This document shows positions 1 through 8,944 of a stretch of DNA of 64,000 nt, piece by piece. A model generated the notes under the pieces. It had not been told where the DNA came from, ran no database searches, and saw nothing but the letters and a program-made list of their open reading frames with translations. The stretch lies in assembly GCF_009183655.1 (NCBI RefSeq), contig NZ_WEIO01000001.1, positions 1 to 64,000 on the forward strand, given 5' to 3'. Both the position numbers and the translations under genes were made by a program. How positions within the stretch are numbered: the first letter of the stretch is position 1; every line of letters starts with the position of its first letter. The DNA comes from Bacillus aerolatus (GTDB lineage: Bacteria > Bacillota > Bacilli > Bacillales > Domibacillaceae).

Positions 1-48
1 GTGAAGGAGCTTGTAAACGCACTGCATACAGAAGCGAAAGTGATTTAA
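1..48 (+). CDS. etfB: EtfB C-terminus (partial)
   Basis: Open from the window edge to TAA at 46-48; the last 15 residues read VKELVNALHTEAKVI, which resembles the C-terminal end of the electron transfer flavoprotein beta subunit. Its position 24 bases before etfA is the usual etfBA arrangement. Only the tail is visible, so the identification rests mainly on context. Confidence 0.75.
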   Translation: MKELVNALHTEAKVI

Positions 49-72
49 CAAACAAGACAGGAGGGGACGAAC

Positions 73-1053
73 ATGGCAAAAAAAGTATTGGTGTTAGGGG
101 AAGTACGTGACGGGGCGCTCAGAAACGTGTCCTTTGAAGCGATTGCCGCTGGAAAGAAAGTCGCAGAAGGCGGAGAAGTGATTGGGGTGCTGATCGGCGA
201 TTCGGTGAGCGGGCTGGCCGATCCGCTGATTCATTACGGAGCGGACCGCGTCGTGACAGTGGAAGGTGAAAAATTAGCACAGTACACATCGGACGGCTAT
301 TCGCAGGCACTGCTTGCGGTCGTCGATCAGGAAAACCCAGAAGGCATTGTCTTCGGACATACAGCTTTAGGAAAAGACTTATCGCCGAAGATTGCTTCCC
401 GTCTTGGCGCCGGACTCATTTCTGATGCGACAACAGTCGAAGAAGAAAACGGCGAAGTCGTGTTCACACGCCCGATTTATTCCGGAAAAGCGTTCGAAAA
501 GAAAAAAGTGAGTGACGGTCTTGTGTTTGCGACAGTCCGTCCGAATAATATCGCGCCGCTTGCGAAAGACGAATCCCGTTCAGGCGGCGTGTCTTCTATA
601 CAAGTGGACATTAAAGACATCCGCACGATCATCCAGGAAGTCGTCCGCAAAACAGCGGAAGGCGTAGATTTATCCGAAGCGAAAGTCATTATCGCCGGCG
701 GCCGCGGCGTGAAAAGCGAAGAAGGCTTTAAGCCGCTGCAGGAGCTGGCTAGTGTGCTTGGCGGTGCGGTCGGTGCGTCCCGCGGGGCGTGTGATGCCGA
801 CTACTGCGATTACTCGCTGCAAATTGGGCAGACAGGAAAAGTGGTGACGCCAGATCTTTATATCGCTTGCGGCATTTCCGGTGCGATCCAGCATTTAGCG
901 GGCATGTCGAACTCGAAAGTGATTGTCGCGATCAATAAAGATCCAGAAGCGAGTATTTTCAGCGTGGCGGATTACGGCATCGTCGGCGACTTGTTTGAAG
1001 TCGTGCCGCTGCTGACAGAAGAATTTAAAAAATTAAAAGTAACTTCTTCATAA
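73..1053 (+). CDS. etfA: Electron transfer flavoprotein alpha subunit
   Basis: 326 residues, full length for EtfA. The FAD-binding C-terminal domain is plain: [10 protein letters not shown] near residue 215, [23 protein letters not shown] and [21 protein letters not shown]. EtfA pairs with EtfB in the cytoplasm, takes electrons from acyl-CoA dehydrogenases and passes them toward the quinone pool. The ATG at 73 follows a strong ribosome site (AGGAGGGGA). It is the last gene of the etfBA unit, closed by the hairpin at 1064. Confidence 0.95.
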   Translation: MAKKVLVLGEVRDGALRNVSFEAIAAGKKVAEGGEVIGVLIGDSVSGLADPLIHYGADRVVTVEGEKLAQYTSDGYSQALLAVVDQENPEGIVFGHTALGKDLSPKIASRLGAGLISDATTVEEENGEVVFTRPIYSGKAFEKKKVSDGLVFATVRPNNIAPLAKDESRSGGVSSIQVDIKDIRTIIQEVVRKTAEGVDLSEAKVIIAGGRGVKSEEGFKPLQELASVLGGAVGASRGACDADYCDYSLQIGQTGKVVTPDLYIACGISGAIQHLAGMSNSKVIVAINKDPEASIFSVADYGIVGDLFEVVPLLTEEFKKLKVTSS

Positions 1054-1063
1054 GCTGTACGTT

Positions 1064-1096
1064 AAAAAGCTGATGCCGGGTGCATCAGCTTTTTGC
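1064..1096 (+). terminator. Rho-independent terminator of etfBA
   Basis: Perfect 13-bp stem AAAAAGCTGATGC (1064-1076) with its complement at 1082-1094, 5-base loop, T-run on the 3' side. Confidence 0.9.
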
Positions 1097-1222
1097 TTGT
1101 GCGGGATTCAGGGAAAGTTTGCATTCATTCAGGAAAACCACTTCAATCCTGAACAAACAACCTCTCAATTAATAAGAGTAAATGAAATGAAAAAGGGAAA
1201 AGTAGAGTGTGAAGCAAAAAAA

Positions 1223-1251
1223 TAGCATCGTCCATCAAACGGTGCTATACT
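1223..1251 (+). promoter_or_regulatory. Possible sigma-A promoter of trxA
   Basis: TATACT at 1246-1251 is a good -10. The hexamer 17 bases upstream, TAGCAT, is a weak -35. Position 37 bases before the trxA start is sensible; strength is uncertain. Confidence 0.4.
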
Positions 1252-1287
1252 GACCATAGTATATTGTAATTATAGGAGGTTTTTTGA

Positions 1288-1602
1288 ATGGCAATTGTAA
1301 AAGCGACTGACCAAAACTTTTCAGATGAAACAACAAGCGGCCTTGTGCTGGCAGACTTCTGGGCTCCGTGGTGCGGACCTTGTAAAATGATCGCTCCTGT
1401 ATTGGAAGAGCTCGATGCAGAATTGGCGGACAAAGTGAAAATTGTCAAAATTGACGTGGATGAAAACCAGGAAACAGCTGGAAAATATGGTGTGATGAGC
1501 ATTCCGACACTTATTTTATTCAAAGACGGCGAGCCTGTTGATAAAGTTATTGGCTTCCAACCAAAAGAAGCTTTGGCTGAACTAGTAAACAAACACGCTT
1601 AA
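1288..1602 (+). CDS. trxA: Thioredoxin
   Basis: 104 residues, the normal thioredoxin length. The redox motif WCGPC has its cysteines at residues 29 and 32, followed by the conserved cis-proline stretch MSIPTL. It is the cytoplasmic disulfide reductant for ribonucleotide reductase, PAPS reductase and stress-damaged proteins, recycled by thioredoxin reductase. The gene stands alone between its own terminator and that of etfA, and the start is fixed by the ribosome site TAGGAGG eight bases upstream. Confidence 0.97.
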   Translation: MAIVKATDQNFSDETTSGLVLADFWAPWCGPCKMIAPVLEELDAELADKVKIVKIDVDENQETAGKYGVMSIPTLILFKDGEPVDKVIGFQPKEALAELVNKHA

Positions 1603-1613
1603 TTAAATGCGGG

Positions 1614-1650
1614 AAAACCGTCTTCTGCCACAGGCAGAAGACGGTTTTTT
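1614..1650 (+). terminator. Terminator of trxA
   Basis: Perfect 16-bp stem AAAACCGTCTTCTGCC (1614-1629) and its complement (1633-1648) around a 3-base loop, ending in a T-run. Confidence 0.95.
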
Positions 1651-1722
1651 GTACGAAAACAAATTTGAGCTGGGAACGGACGTTTTAACCAATAATGAAG
1701 CTATTGTCCGGGAGGTGGGAAA

Positions 1723-3507
1723 ATGAATCTGAATATCAAAAACAAGCTGGCGCTGCTCCCGGACCAACCGGGCTGTTATTTAATGAAAGATCGGCAAGGC
1801 ACAGTTATTTATGTCGGCAAAGCAAAGGTGTTGAAAAATCGTGTCCGTTCTTATTTTACCGGTTCACATGATGCGAAAACACAGCGTCTTGTCGGGGAAA
1901 TAGAAGACTTTGAATACATTATTACTTCATCTGCTCTCGAAGCATTAATTCTTGAATTAAATTTAATCAAAAAGCATGATCCAAAATACAACATTATGCT
2001 GAAGGATGACAAAAGCTATCCGTTTATTAAACTGACAGCTGAAAGACACCCGCGGCTGATCATTACCCGGAAAGTAAAAAAAGACAAAGCGAAATATTTT
2101 GGCCCGTACCCGAATGCTTATGCAGCCAATGAAACGAAAAAACTGCTTGACCGATTATATCCGCTCAGAAAATGCTTGAATCTGCCGGATAGAGTATGCC
2201 TTTATTACCATATGGGGCAGTGTCTCGCTCCGTGTGTAAAAGAAGTAACGGAAGAGCAGTACCGGGAAATGACGAATGAAATAACTCGCTTTTTAAATGG
2301 GGGCCACCAGCAGGTAAAAGAACAGCTGACGGCAAAAATGCACGAAGCGGCGGAAAATCTTGAATTTGAGCGGGCGAAAGAATTCCGCGATCAAATCACT
2401 CATATTGAAGCAACGATGGAAAAGCAGAAAATCAATACGACCGATTTTACGGACCGTGATGTGTTCGGTTATGCTGTTGATAAAGGCTGGATGTGTGTGC
2501 AAGTGTTTTTTGTCCGCCAGGGAAAACTGATTGAGCGCGACGTTTCTCTGTTTCCTATCTACGATGAGCCGGAAGAAGAATTTTTAACTTTTCTCGGCCA
2601 ATTTTACGATCAGCCGAACCACTTTAAGCCGAAAGAAGTTTTACTGCCGGCAAATGTGGATGAATCTCTTGCTGAGCAGCTGATCGAAGTAAAAATGCTT
2701 AAGCCGCAGAAAGGAAAAAAGAAAGATCTCGTCAAACTGGCGGTAAGTAATGCTGAGGCTGCACTGACAGAAAAGTTCGCACTGATTGAGCGCGATGAAG
2801 AACGGTCGATTAAAGCAGTAGAGCAGCTTGGCCGAAAGATGAATATTCATGTACCGCTCCGGATTGATGCATTTGACAACTCGAATATTCAAGGAACAGA
2901 TCCGGTATCGGCAATGATTGTGTTTATTGACGGCAAACCGGCAAAAAAAGAATACCGCAAATTTAAAATTAAAACCGTGCAGGGGCCGGACGACTATGGA
3001 TCCATGAGAGAAGTCATCCGCCGCCGCTACAGCCGCGTGCTCAAAGAGGAACTGCCGCTGCCGGACTTAATCATCATTGATGGCGGCAAAGGACAGATCG
3101 AGGCAGCAAAAGATATCCTCATAAATGAGCTGAATTTAGACATTCCGGTTGCCGGCCTTGCGAAAGATGACAAGCACCGAACATCGCAGCTGCTGTATGG
3201 CACGCCGCTTGAAATCGTGCCGCTTCCGCATAACAGCCAGGAGTTTTACTTGCTGCAGCGTATCCAGGATGAAGTTCACCGCTTTGCGATCACGTTTCAC
3301 CGTCAGCTCCGCGGAAAAAGCGCTTTTCAATCGATTTTGGATGACATCGCCGGAGTGGGGCCCAAGCGGAAAAAACAGCTGTTGAAGCATTTTGGATCAG
3401 TGAAAAAACTGAAGGAAGCGACAATGGAAGAGCTGAGATCGATCGGTATTCCGGAGAAAACAGCTGCAGAAATTATCGGGCAGCTGCAAGAAAAGCCCGA
3501 CAAGTAA
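1723..3507 (+). CDS. uvrC: Excinuclease ABC subunit C
   Basis: 594 residues, full length. The N-terminal GIY-YIG nuclease reads [19 protein letters not shown] near residues 13-32 and makes the 3' cut. A UvrB-interacting coiled-coil region lies near 195-235, an RNase H-like nuclease domain near 370-540 ([18 protein letters not shown]) makes the 5' cut, and helix-hairpin-helix motifs lie at 555-590 ([13 protein letters not shown]). UvrC incises DNA at lesions marked by UvrAB. ATG follows GGGAGGTGGG. Its 3' side carries a run of palindromic repeats before the shared terminator with yslB. Confidence 0.97.
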   Translation: MNLNIKNKLALLPDQPGCYLMKDRQGTVIYVGKAKVLKNRVRSYFTGSHDAKTQRLVGEIEDFEYIITSSALEALILELNLIKKHDPKYNIMLKDDKSYPFIKLTAERHPRLIITRKVKKDKAKYFGPYPNAYAANETKKLLDRLYPLRKCLNLPDRVCLYYHMGQCLAPCVKEVTEEQYREMTNEITRFLNGGHQQVKEQLTAKMHEAAENLEFERAKEFRDQITHIEATMEKQKINTTDFTDRDVFGYAVDKGWMCVQVFFVRQGKLIERDVSLFPIYDEPEEEFLTFLGQFYDQPNHFKPKEVLLPANVDESLAEQLIEVKMLKPQKGKKKDLVKLAVSNAEAALTEKFALIERDEERSIKAVEQLGRKMNIHVPLRIDAFDNSNIQGTDPVSAMIVFIDGKPAKKEYRKFKIKTVQGPDDYGSMREVIRRRYSRVLKEELPLPDLIIIDGGKGQIEAAKDILINELNLDIPVAGLAKDDKHRTSQLLYGTPLEIVPLPHNSQEFYLLQRIQDEVHRFAITFHRQLRGKSAFQSILDDIAGVGPKRKKQLLKHFGSVKKLKEATMEELRSIGIPEKTAAEIIGQLQEKPDK

Positions 3508-3509
3508 AG

Positions 3510-3757
3510 AAAAGCGCAAGCGCCTTGATCAGCCTTAGGCAAAAATGTTCTTTCACCAATGTCTAGCTGCGCCTCCTTGGAGCTCGAGGTCATATGCCAG
3601 CCCGACTGCATGGCTGAAAAACACCATTTCGTCAGCCTGTCATATGCTTGTCGCCCCAGAACAGTCGGCTCCGCTTTTCTATAAAGAAGTCCGCCTTTTG
3701 ACTTCATTGGTGAAAGGTTATTTGACCTCGAGGGGCTAGGCGCTGGAGCTGGACAAA
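3510..3757 (+). repeat. Type D palindromic repeat interrupted by a type C copy
   Basis: The left half starts AAAAGCGCAAGCGCC and runs through ATGTTCTTTCACCAA. The right half resumes at about 3683 with AAGAAGTCCGCC and runs to GGAGCTGGACA at 3755. Joined, the two halves give the type D element seen whole at 34561, 43429 and 46820. The 120 bases between them are a complete type C element in the opposite orientation. Confidence 0.85.
3561..3680 (-). repeat. Type C palindromic repeat nested in type D
   Basis: Reads GTCTAGCTGCGCC to GGCTCCGCTTTT on the plus strand, so its standard orientation is minus. The inside contains GAGCTCGAGGTCATATGCC and GTCATATGCTTGTCGCC, matching the copies at 16318, 43555 and 53271. 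Confidence 0.85.
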
Positions 3758-3759
3758 AG

Positions 3760-3937
3760 AAAAGCGCAAGGCGCCTGCCTATTAAGGAACGCAGACTAAA
3801 TTCGCCACTTCCTGTGGCAACGTCTGCATGACCCGCTTCCTGCGGGCCTCAAGCATAAGACGAGCCGGCTGGAAGGTTGTTCTTTAACCTTCTGGACGGA
3901 TTGGCTAGACCATAGAGATGGCACCTGGAGCTGGACA
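3760..3937 (+). repeat. Type E palindromic repeat
   Basis: Starts AAAAGCGCAAGGCGCC and ends CCTGGAGCTGGACA, the family's ends, but at about 178 bases it is longer and holds several short hairpins (for example CCACTTCCTGTGG, CCCGCTTCCTGCGGG, and AAGGTTGTTCTTTAACCTT). It is the only copy of this internal type in the window. Confidence 0.75.
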
Positions 3938-3941
3938 ACAA

Positions 3942-3974
3942 AAAAGGAGCTGGTAAAAATCAGCTCCTTTTAAT
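3942..3974. terminator. Bidirectional terminator between uvrC and yslB
   Basis: AAAAGGAGCTG (3942-3952) pairs with CAGCTCCTTTT (3961-3971). A-tract on one side and T-tract on the other serve the convergent genes. Confidence 0.85.
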
Positions 3975-3984
3975 GTTTAGCTCA

Positions 3985-4410
3985 CTATTCCCATTTGACG
4001 GTCAATAAGACTTTTTTCGACCGTTTTTGCACATCAATCACTGATTCAGCTCCTGTTTGTTCCTGCAAGGCAATCTGTTCCGCTAAAAATCCGCTCTCAA
4101 GCGTAAATGATGGCTCTGACTGAACAGAAAACCTTCTTTCGATAAACGGACCGCTCAGTTCAAATATCTTTTCACGCTTTGCTTCTTTCAAAAGAGCAAG
4201 AGTGCCCCAGCCGGCTTCGTGGAAAAAGGAAAAGAGGTCTTCAGCGCTTCCGCACGGGAATTTTCTGGCAAGTGATTTTCCTGCCCAATAGAGAATCGAA
4301 ACGCCTTCTTTGCCGAGCACGTCTGTTAACAAGGCGTCTCTGATTAATTCATAACCAAAAACGGGCACTGCAAGACCCTCTGTTTCTTGTTTGTCGAGTT
4401 GATTCGTCAA
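3985..4410 (-). CDS. yslB: YslB-like DUF2507 protein
   Basis: 141 residues from a TTG at 4410, which has AAGTGGGG correctly spaced upstream; an in-frame GTG at 4422 lies inside that ribosome site and is less likely. The sequence carries the family pattern FGYELIRDALL, ILYWAGKSLARKF, FFHEAGWGTL and a conserved end KKVLLTVKWE. DUF2507 proteins are small cytoplasmic proteins found beside uvrC and sdhC in bacilli; the function is unknown and I do not assign one. It is convergent with uvrC and divergent from sdhC. Confidence 0.85.
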   Translation of the reverse strand: MTNQLDKQETEGLAVPVFGYELIRDALLTDVLGKEGVSILYWAGKSLARKFPCGSAEDLFSFFHEAGWGTLALLKEAKREKIFELSGPFIERRFSVQSEPSFTLESGFLAEQIALQEQTGAESVIDVQKRSKKVLLTVKWE

Positions 4411-4578
4411 TATTATCCCCACTTTCTGTTATCCATTATATACAACTGCTGAAAGAGAAAAAAGAAGTTTGTAAGGTTGATATACTAAAATAATAAAATT
4501 GAAAATAAAGGTGAAAATACTGAAGGATCGTTCACTTCCTTTAGCTTTTTTACAATACAAAAAGATGTATAAGCATTC

Positions 4579-4607
4579 TTGACGCTTCTGAGGGATGAGA
4601 GTAAAAT
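4579..4607 (+). promoter_or_regulatory. Sigma-A promoter of sdhCAB
   Basis: TTGACG, 17-base spacer, TAAAAT. This puts the transcript start about 80 bases before the sdhC start codon. Confidence 0.75.
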
Positions 4608-4694
4608 GGTCTTGTCACATAATTGTTATAAAACGAAGCGTTGACGAAACTTTGAAAAATTTGTCGGATGCTTCAAGATTAAGGGGGGTAAAAC

Positions 4695-5303
4695 ATGGCT
4701 GACAACCGAGAGTTTTTTTATCGCAGGCTGCACTCATTGCTTGGTGTCATACCTGTAGGATTGTTTCTAGTGCAACATTTGGTCGTAAACCACTTTGCAA
4801 CAAGAGGCGAGGAAGCATTTAATAACGCTTCTCATTTTATGGAGAATTTGCCATTCCGTTATTTGTTGGAAGCGTTTATCATTTTCCTGCCGCTATTATT
4901 CCATGCCATTTATGGATTGTACATTGCGTTTACAGCAAAAAATAACGCAGGCAGATACGGATTCTTCCGAAACTGGATGTTCTTCCTGCAGCGTGTGTCC
5001 GGCGTGATCACACTTGTGTTCATCGCATGGCACGTATGGGAAACAAGAATCCAGGCAATGCTTGGCGCTAACGTGGACTATCAAATGATGGCGGATATAT
5101 TCTCTAATCCGTTCATGATTGGCTTTTACATAGTGGGTGTCATTTCGACTGTATTCCATTTTGCCAATGGCTTATGGTCTTTCTGTGTAAGCTGGGGGAT
5201 TACAATTTCTCCTCGTTCACAGCGCATCATGACGTTTGTCACGATGGGTATTTTCGTTGCGCTTTCAATCGTTGGTCTTCGCGCAATTTTTGCGTTCGTA
5301 TAA
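4695..5303 (+). CDS. sdhC: Succinate dehydrogenase cytochrome b558 subunit
   Basis: 202 residues with five hydrophobic segments, as in Bacillus SdhC. Histidines at 28, 70, 113 and 155 fall exactly where the axial ligands of the two haem b groups lie in the B. subtilis protein. It anchors SdhA and SdhB to the membrane and reduces menaquinone. First gene of sdhCAB, with AAGGGGGG before the ATG. Confidence 0.96.
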   Translation: MADNREFFYRRLHSLLGVIPVGLFLVQHLVVNHFATRGEEAFNNASHFMENLPFRYLLEAFIIFLPLLFHAIYGLYIAFTAKNNAGRYGFFRNWMFFLQRVSGVITLVFIAWHVWETRIQAMLGANVDYQMMADIFSNPFMIGFYIVGVISTVFHFANGLWSFCVSWGITISPRSQRIMTFVTMGIFVALSIVGLRAIFAFV

Positions 5304-5358
5304 GGTAATCATTGAAATAAGTTAAGTTCGGAATTGGGAGAAAAGGGAGTGAGTCTCA

Positions 5359-7119
5359 ATGAGTAATGGAAGAGTTATCGTAGTCGGCGGCGGATTAGCC
5401 GGTTTAATGGCTACAATTAAAGCAGCGGAAGCAGGGACGCAAGTTGACCTGTTTTCATTAGTTCCGGTTAAGCGTTCTCACTCTGTGTGCGCACAGGGCG
5501 GTATTAACGGTGCGGTAAACACGAAAGGTGAAGGGGATTCGCCTTATATTCACTTTGATGATACGATTTACGGCGGGGATTTTTTAGCGAACCAGCCGCC
5601 GGTAAAAGCAATGACAGAAGCGGCTCCTGGCATCATTAATTTATTGGACCGTATGGGTGTAATGTTTAACCGTACACCTGAAGGGCTGCTTGACTTCCGT
5701 CGTTTTGGAGGCACACAGCATCACCGTACAGCGTTCGCTGGTGCGACAACAGGCCAGCAGCTTTTATATGCACTTGACGAGCAGGTGCGCCGCTTTGAAG
5801 TAGCAGGACTCGTTACGAAATATGAAGGCTGGGAATTCCTTGGAGCCATTGTCGATGACGAAGGCATTTGCCGCGGAATCGTTGGTCAAGATTTGCGCAC
5901 GATGCAAATTCAATCATTCCCTGGCGACGCCGTTATTATGGCTACTGGAGGACCTGGTATTATTTTTGGAAAGTCAACGAACTCAGTCATTAACACAGGT
6001 TCAGCAGCTTCCATTGTGTACCAGCAAGGGGTTAACTATGCAAATGGTGAATTCATCCAAATTCACCCGACAGCCATTCCAGGCGATGACAAACTTCGTC
6101 TCATGAGTGAATCGGCACGTGGAGAAGGCGGACGTGTTTGGACGTATAAAGACGGAAAGCCTTGGTACTTCTTAGAAGAGAAATATCCGGCATACGGAAA
6201 CCTTGTGCCGCGTGACATTGCCACACGTGAGATTTTCGATGTGTGTGTCAATCAGAAGCTTGGCATTAATGGTGAAAACATGGTTTATCTCGATCTTTCC
6301 CATAAAGATCCTCAAGAATTGGATATTAAGCTCGGCGGCATCATTGAAATTTATGAAAAATTCATGGGTGATGATCCACGTAAAGTACCGATGAAAATTT
6401 TCCCTGCTGTCCATTATTCTATGGGCGGATTATGGGTGGATTACGAGCAGCAGACGAACATTCCGGGCTTATTCGCAGCTGGTGAATGTGATTATTCCCA
6501 GCACGGAGCGAACCGCTTAGGGGCAAACTCGCTGCTTTCCGCAATCTACGGCGGAATGGTGGCAGGGCCGAATGCGGTGAAATACATCCATGGTTTGGAA
6601 AAATCAGCTGATGCGATTTCTTCCTCTGTTTTCGACAGACATGTGAAACAAGAAGAAACGAAATGGAACGACATTATGTCTCTTGACGGCAAAGAAAATG
6701 CCTACGTGCTTCACAAAGAACTTGGTGAATGGATGACAGCGAACGTTACAGTTGTCCGCTACAACGACAAGCTGCAAGAAACAGACAATAAAATTGTTGA
6801 GTTAATGGAGCGCTTCAAAAACATTAACATCAATGACACAGCGAAGTGGAGCAACCAGGGAGCTATGTTCACACGTCAGTTGAAAAACATGCTTCACTTG
6901 AGCCGCGTTATTACAATCGGTGCACTTAACCGTAACGAAAGCCGTGGCGCTCATTACAAACCGGACTTCCCAGACCGTAATGATGAAGACTTCTTGAAAA
7001 CAACAATGGCGACATTTAAAGGCGAAGGCGAAGCACCTGGTTTCCATTACGAAGAAGTGGACATTTCCTTAATCCCTCCTCGTAAACGCGACTACTCTAA
7101 GAATAAGGAGGAGAAATAA
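5359..7119 (+). CDS. sdhA: Succinate dehydrogenase flavoprotein subunit
   Basis: 586 residues. The N-terminal dinucleotide site is VVGGGLAGLMATIKAAEAG; the FAD-linking histidine lies in RSHSVCAQGGINGA; the catalytic region holds HPTAIPGD and SARGEGGRVW near residues 235-260; and the FAD-binding segment GECDYSQHGANRLGANSLL follows. It oxidises succinate to fumarate in the TCA cycle on the cytoplasmic face of the membrane. It lies 55 bases after sdhC, with GGGAG before the ATG, and the stop is two bases from the sdhB start. Confidence 0.97.
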   Translation: MSNGRVIVVGGGLAGLMATIKAAEAGTQVDLFSLVPVKRSHSVCAQGGINGAVNTKGEGDSPYIHFDDTIYGGDFLANQPPVKAMTEAAPGIINLLDRMGVMFNRTPEGLLDFRRFGGTQHHRTAFAGATTGQQLLYALDEQVRRFEVAGLVTKYEGWEFLGAIVDDEGICRGIVGQDLRTMQIQSFPGDAVIMATGGPGIIFGKSTNSVINTGSAASIVYQQGVNYANGEFIQIHPTAIPGDDKLRLMSESARGEGGRVWTYKDGKPWYFLEEKYPAYGNLVPRDIATREIFDVCVNQKLGINGENMVYLDLSHKDPQELDIKLGGIIEIYEKFMGDDPRKVPMKIFPAVHYSMGGLWVDYEQQTNIPGLFAAGECDYSQHGANRLGANSLLSAIYGGMVAGPNAVKYIHGLEKSADAISSSVFDRHVKQEETKWNDIMSLDGKENAYVLHKELGEWMTANVTVVRYNDKLQETDNKIVELMERFKNININDTAKWSNQGAMFTRQLKNMLHLSRVITIGALNRNESRGAHYKPDFPDRNDEDFLKTTMATFKGEGEAPGFHYEEVDISLIPPRKRDYSKNKEEK

Positions 7120-7121
7120 AG

Positions 7122-7889
7122 ATGAGTGAAAATAAAACTGTACGCTTTATTATTACTCGTCAAGACACGCTGGATTCGGCTCCGTATGAAGAAGAATTTG
7201 TTCTTCCATACCGTCCGAACATGAACGTTATTTCAGCGCTCATGGAAATTCAGCGTAACCCGGTCAATGCAAAAGGCGAAAAAACAACGCCGATTGCCTG
7301 GGATATGAACTGTCTTGAAGAAGTTTGCGGAGCTTGTTCAATGGTTATTAACGGTAAACCGAGACAATCATGTACAGCTTTAGTAGATAAGCTTGAACAG
7401 CCGGTCCGTCTCGCGCCGATGAGCACATTCCCTGTTATTCGTGATTTGCAAGTGGACCGCAGCCGCATGTTTGATTCATTGAAAAGAGTTAAAGCGTGGA
7501 TTCCAATTGACGGTACTTATGATCTTGGCGCAGGTCCCCGCATGCCTGAAAGAAAGCGCCAATGGGCCTATGAATTATCAAAATGCATGACGTGTGGTGT
7601 TTGCCTCGAAGCATGCCCGAACGTTAACAGCAAATCTGATTTTATCGGCCCTCAGTCGCTTTCACAAGTTCGCTTATTCAATGCGCATCCAACGGGTGCC
7701 ATGAATAAAGACGAGCGTCTTCATACTATTATGGGAGACGGCGGCCTTGCGAACTGCGGAAACTCACAAAACTGTGTGCAATCATGTCCAAAAGGTATTC
7801 CTTTAACGACATCTATTGCTGCATTAAACCGCGACACAACGATTCAGTCATTCCGCGATTTCTTCGGAAGCGACTATCAAGTAGATTAA
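7122..7889 (+). CDS. sdhB: Succinate dehydrogenase iron-sulfur subunit
   Basis: 255 residues. The 2Fe-2S ligands are in CLEEVCGACSMVINGKPRQSC-type spacing near residues 65-85. The 4Fe-4S ligands are in CMTCGVCLEACP, and the 3Fe-4S ligands in CGNSQNC...CPKGIPL. It carries electrons from SdhA to the SdhC haems. The start codon follows AAGGAGGAGAAATAAAG, so the ribosome site lies in the last codons of sdhA. Confidence 0.97.
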   Translation: MSENKTVRFIITRQDTLDSAPYEEEFVLPYRPNMNVISALMEIQRNPVNAKGEKTTPIAWDMNCLEEVCGACSMVINGKPRQSCTALVDKLEQPVRLAPMSTFPVIRDLQVDRSRMFDSLKRVKAWIPIDGTYDLGAGPRMPERKRQWAYELSKCMTCGVCLEACPNVNSKSDFIGPQSLSQVRLFNAHPTGAMNKDERLHTIMGDGGLANCGNSQNCVQSCPKGIPLTTSIAALNRDTTIQSFRDFFGSDYQVD

Positions 7890-7896
7890 TAAATTT

Positions 7897-7931
7897 CAGC
7901 CTTCAGCTATCCGAGCTGGAGGCTGTTTTTT
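7897..7931 (+). terminator. Terminator of sdhCAB
   Basis: CAGCCTTCAGCT (7897-7908) pairs with AGCTGGAGGCTG (7914-7925) with one wobble pair, followed by six T. Confidence 0.9.
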
Positions 7932-8035
7932 GTTGGGAAACGGAGGGGGAGAAGCGCTCATGAAGACATTTTCTCGCGTAAAATAAAATCATGAAGAAAT
8001 TTCGCCCGGGCAGTTGTCAATTACTCATACCCTTA

Positions 8036-8044
8036 CATATGATA
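8036..8044 (+). promoter_or_regulatory. Possible sigma-K type -10 of gerE
   Basis: CATATGATA fits the late mother-cell -10 pattern CATAnnnTA and lies 66 bases before the gerE start. No convincing AC-type -35 is seen at the right distance, so this is tentative; the idea comes from gerE being a sigma-K gene in B. subtilis. Confidence 0.3.
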
Positions 8045-8109
8045 CCGTAACGGCCGTTCCGTTGATTAGGTGATCAGAAGCTGGCGGAAGCGAGGAGGGT
8101 ACATGTCAA

Positions 8110-8334
8110 GTGAGGGAGAATCGCTTTGATCGTAAACCGCTATTAACGAAAAGAGAAAAAGAGGTATTTGAATTACTCGTAGAGGATCGAACAACAAGAG
8201 AAATTGCTGAAGAACTGTTTATCAGTGAAAAAACGGTCCGCAACCATATTTCTAATTCTATTCAAAAGCTTGGGGTGAAAGGACGATCACAGGCAATTAT
8301 TGAATTGCTCAGAATGGGTGAATTGAAGCTTTAA
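8110..8334 (+). CDS. gerE: Late-sporulation regulator GerE
   Basis: 74 residues, the same length as B. subtilis GerE and clearly related throughout. It is a bare LuxR-type helix-turn-helix domain: LLTKREKEVFELLVEDRTT, then IAEELFISEKTVRNHISN as the recognition unit, then GVKGRSQAIIELLRMGEL. In B. subtilis it acts late in the mother cell, switching spore-coat genes on or off after sigma-K. The start is GTG, 11 bases after GGAGG. A closer ATG at 8103 opens only an 8-codon ORF in another frame. ysmA, which precedes gerE in B. subtilis, is absent here. Confidence 0.95.
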   Translation: MRENRFDRKPLLTKREKEVFELLVEDRTTREIAEELFISEKTVRNHISNSIQKLGVKGRSQAIIELLRMGELKL

Positions 8335-8336
8335 TA

Positions 8337-8374
8337 AAAACAGATGGCATGCCTTTGGCTGCCATCTGTTTTCC
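8337..8374 (+). terminator. Terminator of gerE
   Basis: Perfect 13-bp stem AAAACAGATGGCA (8337-8349) with TGCCATCTGTTTT (8360-8372). Confidence 0.85.
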
Positions 8375-8484
8375 TGTACTTCCCTTGCATTTTTCGGCAA
8401 AAAAAGCGAAAATAATGAAGATGGCAGGACAGAAGCCCATCAATTTTTCGAAAAAGGGAACCGATGATTAAGGAGTGCTAACCG

Positions 8485-8934
8485 ATGGCAGCAGATTTTG
8501 ACGAATCGTTCGATTGTGTCGCTGATATTGAAAAAGAATTGCGGTACATAAATGGCATTATTAAACAAAAAGGCCGTGAAATATTAAATGATTACAAGAT
8601 TACCCCGCCCCAGTTTATTGCGCTGCAGTGGCTGTTTGAAGAAGGGGATATGACGATTGGGGAACTATCTACTAAAATGTTTCTGGCTTTCAGTACAACA
8701 ACGGACTTAATTGACCGCATGGAGCGAAATGAGCTCGTCGAACGAGTGAAAGATATGAATGACCGCCGGATTGTGCGCATTCATCTATTGAATGAAGGCG
8801 CAAGAATTATCGAAGAAGTGATCAAAAAACGCCAGCTGTATGTTCAGCGAGTTTTGCAGAATTTCAGTTCAGACGAAATACTATCTTTGAAAAGCAATCT
8901 GGAAAAAATGCATCAGGAAATGAAAGCAAAATGA
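8485..8934 (+). CDS. ysmB: MarR-family transcriptional regulator
   Basis: 149 residues. The winged helix-turn-helix of the MarR family occupies about 45-110: [19 protein letters not shown], then the recognition helix region [20 protein letters not shown], and the wing [12 protein letters not shown]. Flanking helices form the dimer interface. The ligand and targets are unknown. It sits 10 bases upstream of racE, the position of ysmB in B. subtilis, and is probably co-transcribed with it. ATG follows AAGGAG. Confidence 0.85.
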   Translation: MAADFDESFDCVADIEKELRYINGIIKQKGREILNDYKITPPQFIALQWLFEEGDMTIGELSTKMFLAFSTTTDLIDRMERNELVERVKDMNDRRIVRIHLLNEGARIIEEVIKKRQLYVQRVLQNFSSDEILSLKSNLEKMHQEMKAK

Positions 8935-8944
8935 GGCGAGAGCA

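Noticed and set aside
1098-1222. Extra promoter or small gene between etfA and trxA
   Set aside because: Only AT-rich sequence without a ribosome site plus ORF or a convincing -35/-10 pair was found.
3327-3707. Minus-strand open frame across the uvrC end and the repeats
   Set aside because: Half antisense to uvrC and half palindromic repeat; similar spurious frames appear over other repeat copies (15980-16314, 34576-34884, 53112-53438).
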